A stretch of DNA of 64,000 nt from Algirhabdus cladophorae (GTDB taxonomy: Bacteria > Pseudomonadota > Alphaproteobacteria > Rhodobacterales > Rhodobacteraceae), in NCBI RefSeq assembly GCF_044772865.1, contig NZ_CP173029.1, positions 3,472,001 to 3,536,000 of the forward strand, given 5' to 3'. Positions 34,973 through 44,256 of the stretch are shown here, in pieces. The notes below the pieces were generated by a model. It was not told where the DNA came from and did not search any database. It worked only from the letters and a program-made list of their open reading frames with translations. The translations under genes and the position numbers were made by a program. The number at the start of each line of letters is the position of its first letter. The stretch's first letter is position 1.

Positions 34973-36141
34973 TGCAGATTGATCAGCCGTGGTTGTTTGA
35001 CACTAGCTTGCAGCGATTGATGCGCACCTTCGACAGCTTTGGCCATCAGATCTATCTCGTTGGGGGGTGCGTTCGTAATGCTGTGTTGAACCGACCTCTA
35101 TCGGATATTGATCTTGCAAGTGATGCGCTGCCCGAGAGGGCCATGGAAATCGCCTCAGAGGCTGGTTTCAAGATTATTCCTACTGGCCTTGAGCACGGTA
35201 CAATCACGGCCGTTGCGAATGAAGTAGCGTTCGAGATTACGACTTTCCGGCGTGATGTGGCCACAGATGGACGGCACGCAGAAGTGGTTTTTTCCGAAGA
35301 TGTAAAACAAGATGCCCTCCGGCGAGATTTTACAATGAATGCGCTCTACTGCGATGCCAAGGGGCGCGTTGTTGATCCCCTGGGTGGATTGAAAGATGCC
35401 CGTGATGGTGTTGTGCGGTTCATTGGAAATCCAGATGACCGCATTCAAGAGGATTATCTGCGGATCTTGAGGTTTTTCCGGTTCACAGCTTGGTACGGGG
35501 ATCCGGCCTTGGGACTGCATCAAAACGGGCTGGCGGCCTGCGCCGCTGCGGCGCAAAATCTTGATCGTATTTCCAAGGAGCGCATAGGGTCTGAATTGCT
35601 CAAAACTTTAGCAGCAAAAGACCCTGCGCCAGCCATGGCAGCCATGCAGGCAAGTACGGTTTTGGGTGTGATCCTTCCGGGTGCAGACACTAAATCACTA
35701 CCGCTTTTGGTGCATCTTGATAGCGAATATCCCCCCGATCCCTTACGCAGGCTTGCCCTGATTGGTGGACAAGATCTCAAGGAAAACCTGCGCTTATCCA
35801 AGGTTCAAGATACACAGATTAAACTGCTTCGTTCGTCCCTTCAAACCCCGCTTCCAGAGCTTGCATTTCGGCATGGCGTGCAGTTCGCACTAAATGCAGC
35901 ATTGATACAAGCTACAGTGTTAGAACAGCCTATTTCAGCAAGTTTAGACTCTGTTTTGACGACTGCAGCATCACAAGTTTTTCCATTAAAAGCTGCCGAT
36001 CTGATGCCAAATTTTCAAGGACCTGCGCTTGGGGAAGTTTTGAGGGTCGCGGAGACATATTGGATAAAAACGGGATTTCAACTGTCTGCTCAAGACTTAG
36101 CCGACTGGTGCAGGAACGGTGGCGCAAAAGATGCAGATTGA
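34969..36141 (+). CDS. cca: CCA tRNA nucleotidyltransferase
   Basis: A class II nucleotidyltransferase that adds or repairs the 3' CCA of tRNA, or a poly(A) polymerase of the same family. The 390-residue protein has the nucleotidyltransferase motif IYLVGGCVRNAVLNRPLSDIDLA with catalytic DxD near residue 42, RRDFTMNALYCD, EDYLRILRFFRFTAWYG, and the helical C-terminal body. No HD phosphohydrolase domain is seen. CCA-adding enzyme is more likely than poly(A) polymerase given the length and the alphaproteobacterial context. Start ATG 34969 is in the Nudix stop (ATGA). Confidence 0.88.
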   Translation: MMQIDQPWLFDTSLQRLMRTFDSFGHQIYLVGGCVRNAVLNRPLSDIDLASDALPERAMEIASEAGFKIIPTGLEHGTITAVANEVAFEITTFRRDVATDGRHAEVVFSEDVKQDALRRDFTMNALYCDAKGRVVDPLGGLKDARDGVVRFIGNPDDRIQEDYLRILRFFRFTAWYGDPALGLHQNGLAACAAAAQNLDRISKERIGSELLKTLAAKDPAPAMAAMQASTVLGVILPGADTKSLPLLVHLDSEYPPDPLRRLALIGGQDLKENLRLSKVQDTQIKLLRSSLQTPLPELAFRHGVQFALNAALIQATVLEQPISASLDSVLTTAASQVFPLKAADLMPNFQGPALGEVLRVAETYWIKTGFQLSAQDLADWCRNGGAKDAD

Positions 36142-36715
36142 CCCCCTCTATATCTATGTGTTTTTTGGCCTTCTTTCCCCCGGCCCCAATGTGATTTTGC
36201 TCACTGCGTCTGGCGCGCGCTTTGGCTTTCTTCCAACACTACCGCATATTTTGGGCGTTGCTGTAGGCGTCGGTGTCACTGCTGGTCTGACCGGGTTCGG
36301 AATCGGGGCACTGTTATTAGCGCGACCTTCATTGGAGTTTGCGTTGAAATGCCTTGCGGCGGCTTGGATCCTCTACATGGCCTACACGCTCTGGCGGTCG
36401 ACGGCGTCAAAAGTCGCCTCTGAAAAGGACCGTCCTTTTACATTTGTTGAGGCGGTTTTGTTCCAATGGGTGAACCCCAAGGTTTGGGCAGTGGCGTTAT
36501 CGGCATCGTCTGCGTATGCTGCAGGATGGACGCCAATATGGGAAGCTGCGCGGTTGGGCAGCGCGTTTTCCGGAATAAATCTGTTTGTCTGCATCTCTTG
36601 GACATTTGCGGGAACGCTGCTGTCGTTTTTACTTTCTAACCCATCTGCGTGGCGGGTTTTCATGCGAATAATGGCAGTCGCCTTGGGCAGTTTTGCAGTT
36701 TTGATTTTCTTATAA
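36131..36715 (+). CDS. LysE/RhtB family amino-acid exporter
   Basis: A 194-residue integral membrane exporter. It starts MQIDPLYIYVFFGLLSPGPNVILLTASGARFGF, where SPGPN is the LysE family hallmark, and has about six hydrophobic segments, with QWVNPKVWAVALSA in the middle (the second family motif). Members export lysine, homoserine, threonine or other amino acids; the substrate is not predictable. The start overlaps the cca stop by 11 bp; a GTG at 36119 is an alternative. Confidence 0.85.
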   Translation: MQIDPLYIYVFFGLLSPGPNVILLTASGARFGFLPTLPHILGVAVGVGVTAGLTGFGIGALLLARPSLEFALKCLAAAWILYMAYTLWRSTASKVASEKDRPFTFVEAVLFQWVNPKVWAVALSASSAYAAGWTPIWEAARLGSAFSGINLFVCISWTFAGTLLSFLLSNPSAWRVFMRIMAVALGSFAVLIFL

Positions 36716-36743
36716 TGCCAATTGGGCTAAGTCGTAGCATCTG

Positions 36744-38576
36744 ATGAAAATTGAAAATCTCATAGACGCGTTTCAACCCGCGCAATCGACCCCGCCGCGG
36801 ACGCTGATGGCGTTTTTTCGCTGGGCGCTGTCTGGGGCTTGGGGCGTTTTGGCGGGTGCCGCAGTTCTATCGGCGGCGGCAGGCACCTTGGAAGTTATTA
36901 CCGCCCTCGTCTTGGGCTTGGTCATTGATCTTGCAATCAGTGCAGGTCCTGCTCAGGTCTTGGTTGACCATTTTTGGACATTGTTGGCCTGTGCTGCTTT
37001 CTTTGTCGTGTTGCGACCGCTGGTGTTTGGCCTTTCGGCTTCGGCAAATGCGATTGTTGTGGGCCCAAACGTCAATCCGCTGGTCCTGTCGCGGCTGAAC
37101 CGGTGGACCATGGGGCAGAACGTTACATTCTTTGATGATGATTTCGCGGGACGTATTGCGCAAAAGCAGATGCAGACCGCCCGGGCTGTAACCGATGTGG
37201 CCAGCGAAACCATCAATGTGGTTGCCTTTGCTTTGGCGTCACTTGTTGGGTCTGCCCTGCTTTTGACGACCATCGACTGGCGCATCGCGTTGGTGCTGGC
37301 CATATGGCTGGTTGGTTACTTTTCCCTGATCAGTTGGTTTTTGCCGCGCATTCGAAAACGTTCGGCAGGTCGTGCAGGTGCGCGGGCAATGGTTTCGGGC
37401 CAGGTCGTTGATACCATTACCAACATCAAAACGGTCAAACTATTTGCCTTGGCCGAACATGAGGATCGAGCAGCCTTAGGCGCGATGAAGGTCTTTCGAG
37501 AAAAGTCGTTGTACTTTGGCTATCTGGCGGCGGGTTTTAGGTTCGCTTTGATGACTGTCGCGGGTGCTCTGCCCGTGTTGCTGATAGGGGGTGCGCTGAT
37601 CCTGTGGTCAAACGATCAGGCAACCGCTGGTGATATTGCGGCCTCTGGTGCGGTGGCTATCCGCATCTCGCAAATGACGGGGTGGGTAAGTTTCACGTTG
37701 ATGGCGATCTATTCCAATATTGGCGAGATTGAGGACGGCATGAACACTCTCACACCGCCTCACAGTCTGGTTGATGTCGAAAACGCTGTTGAGCTGAACA
37801 AAGTCCAAGGCGCCATTTCTTTCGAGAACGTGACCTTCAGCTACGGTCGCGATACCGGAGGGGTGGAAGGGATTGATTTGGTCCTTCAGCCGGGCGAAAA
37901 ACTAGGGATCGTTGGTGCCTCTGGGGCTGGTAAATCCACGTTGGTTGCGCTGTTGCTACGGCTCTATGATGCAGAGCAGGGGCGCGTGACTGTGGATGGT
38001 GTGGATATCACGCAAAGCACCCAAGAGAGTTTGCGCCGCTCTATCGGCATGGTCACGCAAGAAACTGCGATGTTTAATCGATCTGCGCGTGAGAACATCC
38101 TCTATGGAAATCCTGACGCATCAGAAGAAGACTTGATCGAGGCAACGCGCCGCGCTCAGGCGTTGGATTTCGTAAAGGACCTAAAAGACCACAAAGGTCG
38201 GGTCGGATTTGACGCTCATCTTGGTGAACGTGGCGTTAAGTTATCCGGTGGTCAGCGGCAACGGATTGCTCTGGCGCGGGCTATTCTCAAGGACGCTCCG
38301 ATTTTGGTCTTGGATGAGGCCACCAGCGCATTGGACAGCGAAGTCGAAGCAGCTATTCAAATTGCTCTGGACCAAGTTATGGAAGGCAAAACCGTTTTGG
38401 CGATTGCCCACCGTCTGTCCACCATCGCGCAAATGGACCGGATCGTGGTTTTGGAGCAAGGCAAGATTGTCGAGCAAGGAACGCACGATGTATTGCTCGA
38501 AATGGATGGATTGTACAAAAGGTATTGGGATCGCCAATCCGGTGGTTTTATCCGTTTGAACGAAGCAGCTGAATAA
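36744..38576 (+). CDS. ABC exporter, fused permease-ATPase
   Basis: A 610-residue half-transporter of the ABCB-type exporter family. About six transmembrane helices fill residues 25-315 (for example WGVLAGAAVLSAAAGTLEVI), followed by the ATPase with Walker A VGASGAGKSTLVALLLRLY near residue 395, signature LSGGQRQRIALARA near 500, Walker B ILVLDEATSALD, and the H-loop AIAHRLSTIAQ. It probably works as a homodimer. The substrate (lipid, drug or peptide) cannot be told. It lies 28 bp after the LysE gene and 1 bp before the methyltransferase gene. Confidence 0.9.
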   Translation: MKIENLIDAFQPAQSTPPRTLMAFFRWALSGAWGVLAGAAVLSAAAGTLEVITALVLGLVIDLAISAGPAQVLVDHFWTLLACAAFFVVLRPLVFGLSASANAIVVGPNVNPLVLSRLNRWTMGQNVTFFDDDFAGRIAQKQMQTARAVTDVASETINVVAFALASLVGSALLLTTIDWRIALVLAIWLVGYFSLISWFLPRIRKRSAGRAGARAMVSGQVVDTITNIKTVKLFALAEHEDRAALGAMKVFREKSLYFGYLAAGFRFALMTVAGALPVLLIGGALILWSNDQATAGDIAASGAVAIRISQMTGWVSFTLMAIYSNIGEIEDGMNTLTPPHSLVDVENAVELNKVQGAISFENVTFSYGRDTGGVEGIDLVLQPGEKLGIVGASGAGKSTLVALLLRLYDAEQGRVTVDGVDITQSTQESLRRSIGMVTQETAMFNRSARENILYGNPDASEEDLIEATRRAQALDFVKDLKDHKGRVGFDAHLGERGVKLSGGQRQRIALARAILKDAPILVLDEATSALDSEVEAAIQIALDQVMEGKTVLAIAHRLSTIAQMDRIVVLEQGKIVEQGTHDVLLEMDGLYKRYWDRQSGGFIRLNEAAE

Positions 38577-38577
38577 A

Positions 38578-39783
38578 ATGACTGTCACTAAAATTCAAAG
38601 ATTGAACGCCCAGGCGCTGGGCGTGGACGAAAATGGTCAGCATGCGGCCTACGTCCTTCCGCAGGAAAATGTTGAGATCACTGAGGGTGTGGCGCGGATC
38701 GTTGAACCATCTGCATCCCGTGTCAAAGCACCGTGCTCGCATTTTAAGAAATGTGGTGGATGCAGTTTGCAACATGCCAGCGATGATTTTGTGGCGGAAT
38801 GGAAAGTTGATGCGGTCGTGCAGGCCCTCGCGACACAGGGTGTTGAAGTTGCGCAAAGGCCGGAAATCTATACATCGCCGCCGGCGTCACGGCGTCGGGC
38901 AAAACTAACGGCAAAGCGCACCAAAAGCGGCGCGATGGTTGGGTTTATGTCCGCGCGCAGTCATACGCTCTTGAGCATTCCAAACTGTAGGGTGCTCTGT
39001 CCCGAGATTATGTCTGGGTTGCCGATGCTTGAAGCGCTGACAGTTATGGGCGCCAGTCGCAAGGCGCAGGTGTCGTTGTCGGTCACCAGTTCAGCTGCGG
39101 GTTTGGATGTTGATGTAAGCGGCGGCAAGCCACTGACGGATCCGTTTCGATTAGAGGTCACGCAATTTGCACAGCGCTACGGTCTTGCCCGTATCAGTTG
39201 GGATGGTGAATTGATCGTCACACTTGCCCCTCCCACGCAAAGCTTTGGATCCCTTACGGTGCAGCCCCCGGTTGGGGCCTTTTTGCAAGCCACGCAAGAC
39301 GGAGAACAGGCCTTGGCCCAAACTGTTGCCGAGGCCGTTGGGCAATCCAAGTCGGTGATAGACCTTTTCGCAGGGTGCGGAACCTTTGCTGCACGATTGG
39401 TTTCGAAGGCCAAGGTCCATGCGGTTGAAGGCAGCCAAGACATGCTGGCCGCCTTGGATGCCGGTTGGCGCAAGGCCCAAAACGTCAAACATTTATCCAC
39501 TGAAGTGCGCGATCTCTTTCGCAGGCCTTTGGATGCAGATGAATTGAAACCCTATGATGCGATTGTCCTTGATCCTCCACGCGCCGGTGCAGCGGCTCAG
39601 GTGGTCCATATCGCGCGAGCCCAAAGCCCCTTGGTGGTTATGGTATCTTGCAATCCCAGCAGCTTTGCTCGCGATGCGAAGGTCTTGGTCGATGGCGGAT
39701 ACAGGTTGGATCGGCTAACTGTGGTTGATCAATTCCGCTGGTCCAGCCACATCGAAGCTGTGGGCGTGTTTCGGCGGGTCTAG
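38578..39783 (+). CDS. TrmA/RlmD-type RNA 5-methyluridine methyltransferase
   Basis: A 401-residue SAM-dependent RNA methyltransferase of the RumA/TrmA family, which makes 5-methyluridine in rRNA or tRNA. The iron-sulfur motif CSHFKKCGGCSLQHA lies near residues 53-67, the SAM-binding DLFAGCGTFAARL near 263, DPPRAGAAAQV near 329, and the catalytic Cys in VSCNPSSFARD near residue 357. The N-terminal TRAM domain is short. Whether the target is 23S rRNA or tRNA is not decided by sequence. Confidence 0.85.
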   Translation: MTVTKIQRLNAQALGVDENGQHAAYVLPQENVEITEGVARIVEPSASRVKAPCSHFKKCGGCSLQHASDDFVAEWKVDAVVQALATQGVEVAQRPEIYTSPPASRRRAKLTAKRTKSGAMVGFMSARSHTLLSIPNCRVLCPEIMSGLPMLEALTVMGASRKAQVSLSVTSSAAGLDVDVSGGKPLTDPFRLEVTQFAQRYGLARISWDGELIVTLAPPTQSFGSLTVQPPVGAFLQATQDGEQALAQTVAEAVGQSKSVIDLFAGCGTFAARLVSKAKVHAVEGSQDMLAALDAGWRKAQNVKHLSTEVRDLFRRPLDADELKPYDAIVLDPPRAGAAAQVVHIARAQSPLVVMVSCNPSSFARDAKVLVDGGYRLDRLTVVDQFRWSSHIEAVGVFRRV

Positions 39784-39942
39784 CACCGATTTGGCCACTA
39801 TACTCAGGTACCCCATATGGTAGTTATCTGATTTCATGGCACAAAAATTCCCCTAGAAATTGTTGCATAAACAAGATATTGTGGTAGCAGCAGTATTAAA
39901 GCGGCACAAAAAAAGCCGTAAAAACGAGGCGGAGTAGTAGTA

Positions 39943-42870
39943 ATGTCAGCGATTAATTTCGTTGTCCGTGATAGTATGGGCAACTTACAGCGTGGAACCC
40001 TAGCGGGCGAAGATGCTGGAAATATTTTAAATGCAGGATCCGGGAACGATATTTCCCTTAACCTGCGCAGATCCCAAATTTTGAATTATGACCGCAGCGG
40101 AACAGATTTGATTATCACGCTGACGGATGGTCGCCAGCTGGTTCTCAGTAACTACTTTGCTGAAGGTATCGAGGCGCCCAACGAACTTTACGTCAGCGCC
40201 GACGGCTTTATGAGCGAAGTTGCCATTGTAGATGATGGCACAGGTACTTTGCGCGCCAACTATATCGATGGTGAATCCTTCGGTAAGTGGAGCCCGGATG
40301 ACGACCTCTATTTTGTACGCGGTCAAGAATTTGACGTGGCCCGTGCTGATCCGATGGTTACCGAACCCGAAGCCTCGATGCTGGGAACAGCTTTGTTGGG
40401 TGGTTTGGGCGGTCTTGGCGGTAGTGCTGGTATTGGCGCTGCGGCGCTAGGTGGTGCAGCACTGCTAGGCGCGTCAGGTGGCGGCGGTGGCAGCGATGAC
40501 GAAGAGACTGGTGGAACTGGCAGCACAACTCCGGCAGATACTACGCCTCCAGATGTTAGCTTCGACAGCGGTGTTGAATCGACCGACGATGTGGTGAACT
40601 CCGAAGACTACTCTGACGGCATCGAAATTGGTGGACGTGGTGAGCCGGGTTCGGACATTGTTGTCACGATTGATGGTTTCACCGAAACCACAACTGTTGA
40701 TGATGATGGCAACTGGGAAGTCGTATTCGGCACAGATACTCTGCCAAGCGGTGAATACCGCAGCGACATTCAAGTAACGGCAACGGATGCTGCAGGCAAC
40801 ACGGGTACTGCAACTGACACTTTGGTTGTCGATACAGTCGCCGAAGTTGGCTTTGCAGAGATCAGCATTGGTGGCGACAGCGTGATCAACGCGGCGGAAC
40901 TGGTTGCTGGTTTTGAAATTACAGGTACGACCCAGCCGGGATCCAGTGTCACTGTCATGGTTGGCACAGTTGCGATTCCAGCGATTGTTGCGGCTGACGG
41001 CACATGGTCCATCAGTCTTAGCGATGCGGATTTGCAAGGTGGCGAATACATCACGCAAATCACAGCAACCGCGACCGATACATATGGCAACACTGCGACT
41101 GCGACGACAGATCTGCAGATCGATACATTTGTAAACGAGCTAGAGCACACCAGCAGCCCCATTGGCGGCGACGGCGTGATCAACGCAGCCGAGGCAGAAG
41201 CAGGCGTAACCCTTACCGGCACCGTCGAAGCAGGCTCGGCTGTGACGGTTACTTTGGGTGATGTCACATTGCCTGCGACTGTCGATTCCAACGGCAACTG
41301 GACCGTGGATTTTGCCAGTGGAACCATCCCCGGTGGTGAATATACAACCTCCATGGTCGTATCCGCCACAGACGCAGCTGGCAACGTCACATCCATGTCT
41401 GAAACTGTCACAGTAGATACTGATGCAGGCTATTTGACCCTTTCGCCCGAACCTATTGAGGGCAATGATGTGGTCAATGCGGTTGAAGTGTCCGACGGCG
41501 TGATGATCCTTGGGACCGCGACACCGGGGTCTACAGTCACCGTTTCCTTGGGCGCTGCGACGCACCAAGTGATGGCCGGATCGGACGGCAGCTGGTCCTC
41601 GCTGTTCGGAAACAGCGAAATACCGGGCGGGACATATGACGCCGCTATCACGGCCAGCATCACGGATGTGAACGGCAACAGCCGCGAAGTCAGTGACAGT
41701 GTTCATATCGATACTGAAGTGCGCGATTATGCCTTCTCCGGCAGTCCGATTGAAGGCGACAATGTTGTCAGTGCGGCCGAGGCCAGCAATGGCGTTGTGG
41801 TCAGTGGCACGGTTGAAGTTGGATCCACAGTCGTCGTGACCATGGGCGCAAACACAGTGAATGCTGTGGTCGATGGTTCTGGAAACTGGAGTGCGACATT
41901 CTCGCAATCCCAAGTTGGATTTGATGAATACACCGCCGCAGTCAAAGCTGTTGCAACTGATGTGAACGGGAACGTTGCTGATATCTCGACGACGGTCCAA
42001 GTGGACACCATTGTGACGAACCTTGCGGCATCGTCTCAAGCAGTTGAGGGCGATGATGTCATCAATGCAGTTGAAGCGGCCGACGGATTTACTCTAACGG
42101 GCACGGTCGAAGCAGGGTCCAGTGTTAATGTGACGTTCGAGGGCACAACACGCGCGGCAACAGTCGACAGCAATGGCAACTGGAGCGTTAACTATACTGC
42201 CTCAGAAATCCCGCCTGGATCCTACACATCTACAGTGATGATTTCGGCGACCGATGCGGTTGGCAACACGGACACAACAACAGACACCTTCGCTGTGGAT
42301 ACAGTTGTCCCAGAGGCCCCATTGATCCAATCTTTCGAAAAAGGTCTATCGGGCGTGCGCGGCATCAGTACGGATCAAATCGACGGAACAGTTGAGATCG
42401 ATCAGGTTGCCGGCAATGGTAATGTCACAGATGTGCTGTACCAAGATCCAAGCATCAATGGGTTTGGCGAGCTTGAATTCCAATTCCAAGCGCCAATTCC
42501 TGATGGCTCGCATTTGGTTGTTTCCGCCTCTGATCCATCTGGCAATGACAGCTCGACCCTCTTTGTTTTGGACGAGAGCGGTACGAACACAGTCAACCTT
42601 GGTAACACAGGCCTGTCACAGTTTGATATCGGTGCGATTGATCTTCAATTTGCCGAAAACAACGAACTGACGCTTACAGCGGCTGAACTGGAAGGTCTCT
42701 CCGACGCAACCAACGAGTTGCGGATCAACGGTGGGTCGGACGATACAGTCACAATGCTGGGCGCGCAGGCAACTGGTACGAAGGTCATCGATGGCAAAGC
42801 CTACGATGTATATTCGCTGGGCGACGAAGGCACTGTTATTATCGACGACGAGATCACCGTCGTCATCTAA
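39943..42870 (+). CDS. Large Ig-like repeat protein with BapA-like prefix, predicted type I secreted adhesin
   Basis: A 975-residue, very acidic protein. Residues 1-130 match the BapA prefix-like domain of secreted adhesins (SAINFVVRDSMGN, LIITLTDGRQLVLSNYFAEG). Residues 147-195 are Gly/Ala-rich and hydrophobic, ending in a Gly-Ser-Asp linker. Six bacterial Ig-like repeats of about 97 residues follow (204-788), then a degenerate unit and a C-terminal segment ending SLGDEGTVIIDDEITVVI, typical of proteins sent through type I systems. No GGxGxD RTX nonapeptides are present. The next three genes encode a type I secretion system. A role in surface attachment or biofilm is likely. Confidence 0.85.
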   Translation: MSAINFVVRDSMGNLQRGTLAGEDAGNILNAGSGNDISLNLRRSQILNYDRSGTDLIITLTDGRQLVLSNYFAEGIEAPNELYVSADGFMSEVAIVDDGTGTLRANYIDGESFGKWSPDDDLYFVRGQEFDVARADPMVTEPEASMLGTALLGGLGGLGGSAGIGAAALGGAALLGASGGGGGSDDEETGGTGSTTPADTTPPDVSFDSGVESTDDVVNSEDYSDGIEIGGRGEPGSDIVVTIDGFTETTTVDDDGNWEVVFGTDTLPSGEYRSDIQVTATDAAGNTGTATDTLVVDTVAEVGFAEISIGGDSVINAAELVAGFEITGTTQPGSSVTVMVGTVAIPAIVAADGTWSISLSDADLQGGEYITQITATATDTYGNTATATTDLQIDTFVNELEHTSSPIGGDGVINAAEAEAGVTLTGTVEAGSAVTVTLGDVTLPATVDSNGNWTVDFASGTIPGGEYTTSMVVSATDAAGNVTSMSETVTVDTDAGYLTLSPEPIEGNDVVNAVEVSDGVMILGTATPGSTVTVSLGAATHQVMAGSDGSWSSLFGNSEIPGGTYDAAITASITDVNGNSREVSDSVHIDTEVRDYAFSGSPIEGDNVVSAAEASNGVVVSGTVEVGSTVVVTMGANTVNAVVDGSGNWSATFSQSQVGFDEYTAAVKAVATDVNGNVADISTTVQVDTIVTNLAASSQAVEGDDVINAVEAADGFTLTGTVEAGSSVNVTFEGTTRAATVDSNGNWSVNYTASEIPPGSYTSTVMISATDAVGNTDTTTDTFAVDTVVPEAPLIQSFEKGLSGVRGISTDQIDGTVEIDQVAGNGNVTDVLYQDPSINGFGELEFQFQAPIPDGSHLVVSASDPSGNDSSTLFVLDESGTNTVNLGNTGLSQFDIGAIDLQFAENNELTLTAAELEGLSDATNELRINGGSDDTVTMLGAQATGTKVIDGKAYDVYSLGDEGTVIIDDEITVVI
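40552..42306 (+). repeat. Six Ig-like repeat units of the adhesin
   Basis: Units of 95-99 codons begin at residues 204, 299, 396, 494, 592 and 690. Each contains the pattern G(D/N)xVxNAxE near its start, then GT(V/T)xxGSxVxV, DGxWS or NGNW, and ends with ATDxxGNxxxxxxTxxVDT. Identity between units is moderate at protein level and low at DNA level, so they are old duplications rather than a recent expansion. Confidence 0.85.
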
Positions 42871-42880
42871 AAACACGGGT

Positions 42881-42904
42881 CTGCGGGTGCAACGACATCC
42901 GCAG
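42881..42904 (+). promoter_or_regulatory. Stem-loop between adhesin and TolC-family gene
   Basis: CTGCGG (42881-42886) pairs with CCGCAG (42899-42904) around a 12-nt loop in the 66-bp gap. No T-run follows, so it is not a simple terminator. It may protect or separate the abundant adhesin message from the secretion genes. Confidence 0.4.
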
Positions 42905-42936
42905 GCTAACTCTCTGAGGCAGGAAGGGAGCACTCC

Positions 42937-44256
42937 GTGGCACGAGGGCAGATAAAGACAAAAATACTATTGCTGATCACGGCAAGTGCACTTGCGGGCT
43001 GTATGCAGGACGATGGCGATCTTGCGACGCGCGGCCCTGTAAATTTCCTAAAATCACCAGCGGCTAGCTTGGAAAAATCTGATGATCCGGTGCCAGCTGA
43101 AACATCCGTAGTGATTACCGAACTTCAGACGCGTCAGTCTGTTTTAATCCCGGGCAGCAGTTACGAAACCGTGGCCAAATCTGTTTTAGCAGCCAACGCT
43201 CGAACTGCTGAATCCGAATTGCGCAGTGCCAAACTCCGCGCTCAAGCTGCCTCGAAAAACTGGTTGCCTACTTTGGGCCCAACAATCAGCCTCAACAGCT
43301 TAGGGTCAGTAATCGCCACGATGTTTGTAGAACAGGTTTTGTTCGACAATGGCCGCAAGAAAGCTGAACGCGCTTTTGCGAAAGCAGACGTTGAAGTTGC
43401 CGCGGTGAACTTGGCCAAGGATACAAACGAACGCGTTTTGACAGGCTTGTCGTTGTATTTAACGGCTGCGAAATCACGTGCCACTGCGCAGGTCAGCCAA
43501 GCAGCTGTCGCGCAGATGTCTGACTTTGAATATATCATGGGAGAGCGGGTCAGCAGTGGTGTGTCCAATCGCGCGGATCTCCAGATCATCCAGCAGAAAA
43601 AATCAGAGGCTCAGGCCAAGTTAGACACTGATTTGGAAAAAGCATCGGCTGCTATGGCCGAACTTGAGGCTATGTCTGCCCTTCCTGTGGGTGGCATCAA
43701 TGCCCCTACCGCCTTGCGCAGCCTTTCGACCTCGACCAAGGCTTTGGATGTGGTTTTGTCCGAGGCTGAAAAGGAACGGTCCATCGCAGAAGCAACGATT
43801 TCACGCGCTGGATATCTGCCGGGTGCTGCCTTGTCCGGAACCGTTGGCAGCGGTGGCAATAACCTTGGGGTTCAGGTGAAATCTGACAAAGGTTTGGGGT
43901 TCGGCATGGGCGCCAGCCTTAAGGCGATTGAGGCCGAAAAAGAAACCGCGGGTCGCCGCGTTTTGCAGGCCCAAGAAGATGCCAACAGAACACTCAGTTC
44001 GAAACAGCAAAGACTTGCATCGCTACAGCGTCAGGAAGGTCAGGCGAAATCGCTTTTGATCCAAGCCGCCGACAACCTTGCCCTCTTTGAGGAACAATAT
44101 AGGTCGGGCCAACGTCCTGTGATGGATGTGATTGGTGTGTACGAAACGAAAATTCGGGCCGAGCGGGATTATGCAGCCATCGCCTATGACATTTCGCTGG
44201 CCGAGTTAGAGATCGCAAATCACCTCGGATTACTTGTGAACGGAGCAGACATTTGA
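42937..44256 (+). CDS. TolC-family outer membrane factor of the type I secretion system, with lipobox
   Basis: A 439-residue TolC/OEP family protein that would form the outer-membrane channel for the adhesin. It carries a lipoprotein signal ending in LAGC, so Cys22 would be lipidated. The body has two long coiled-coil stretches, as in TolC (residues about 90-240 and 280-430), with the repeated QAAVAQMSDFEYIMGERVSSG and EEQYRSGQRPVMDVIGVYE patterns. Start is GTG 42937, six bases after AAGGGAG. The gene is followed with a four-base overlap by the ABC transporter. Confidence 0.86.
   Translation: MARGQIKTKILLLITASALAGCMQDDGDLATRGPVNFLKSPAASLEKSDDPVPAETSVVITELQTRQSVLIPGSSYETVAKSVLAANARTAESELRSAKLRAQAASKNWLPTLGPTISLNSLGSVIATMFVEQVLFDNGRKKAERAFAKADVEVAAVNLAKDTNERVLTGLSLYLTAAKSRATAQVSQAAVAQMSDFEYIMGERVSSGVSNRADLQIIQQKKSEAQAKLDTDLEKASAAMAELEAMSALPVGGINAPTALRSLSTSTKALDVVLSEAEKERSIAEATISRAGYLPGAALSGTVGSGGNNLGVQVKSDKGLGFGMGASLKAIEAEKETAGRRVLQAQEDANRTLSSKQQRLASLQRQEGQAKSLLIQAADNLALFEEQYRSGQRPVMDVIGVYETKIRAERDYAAIAYDISLAELEIANHLGLLVNGADI

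Noticed and set aside
41140..42039. A 299-codon minus-strand frame opposite the adhesin repeats
   Set aside because: Reflects the Ig-repeat codon composition; it is Cys/His/Arg-rich and shows the same repeat period as the sense gene.
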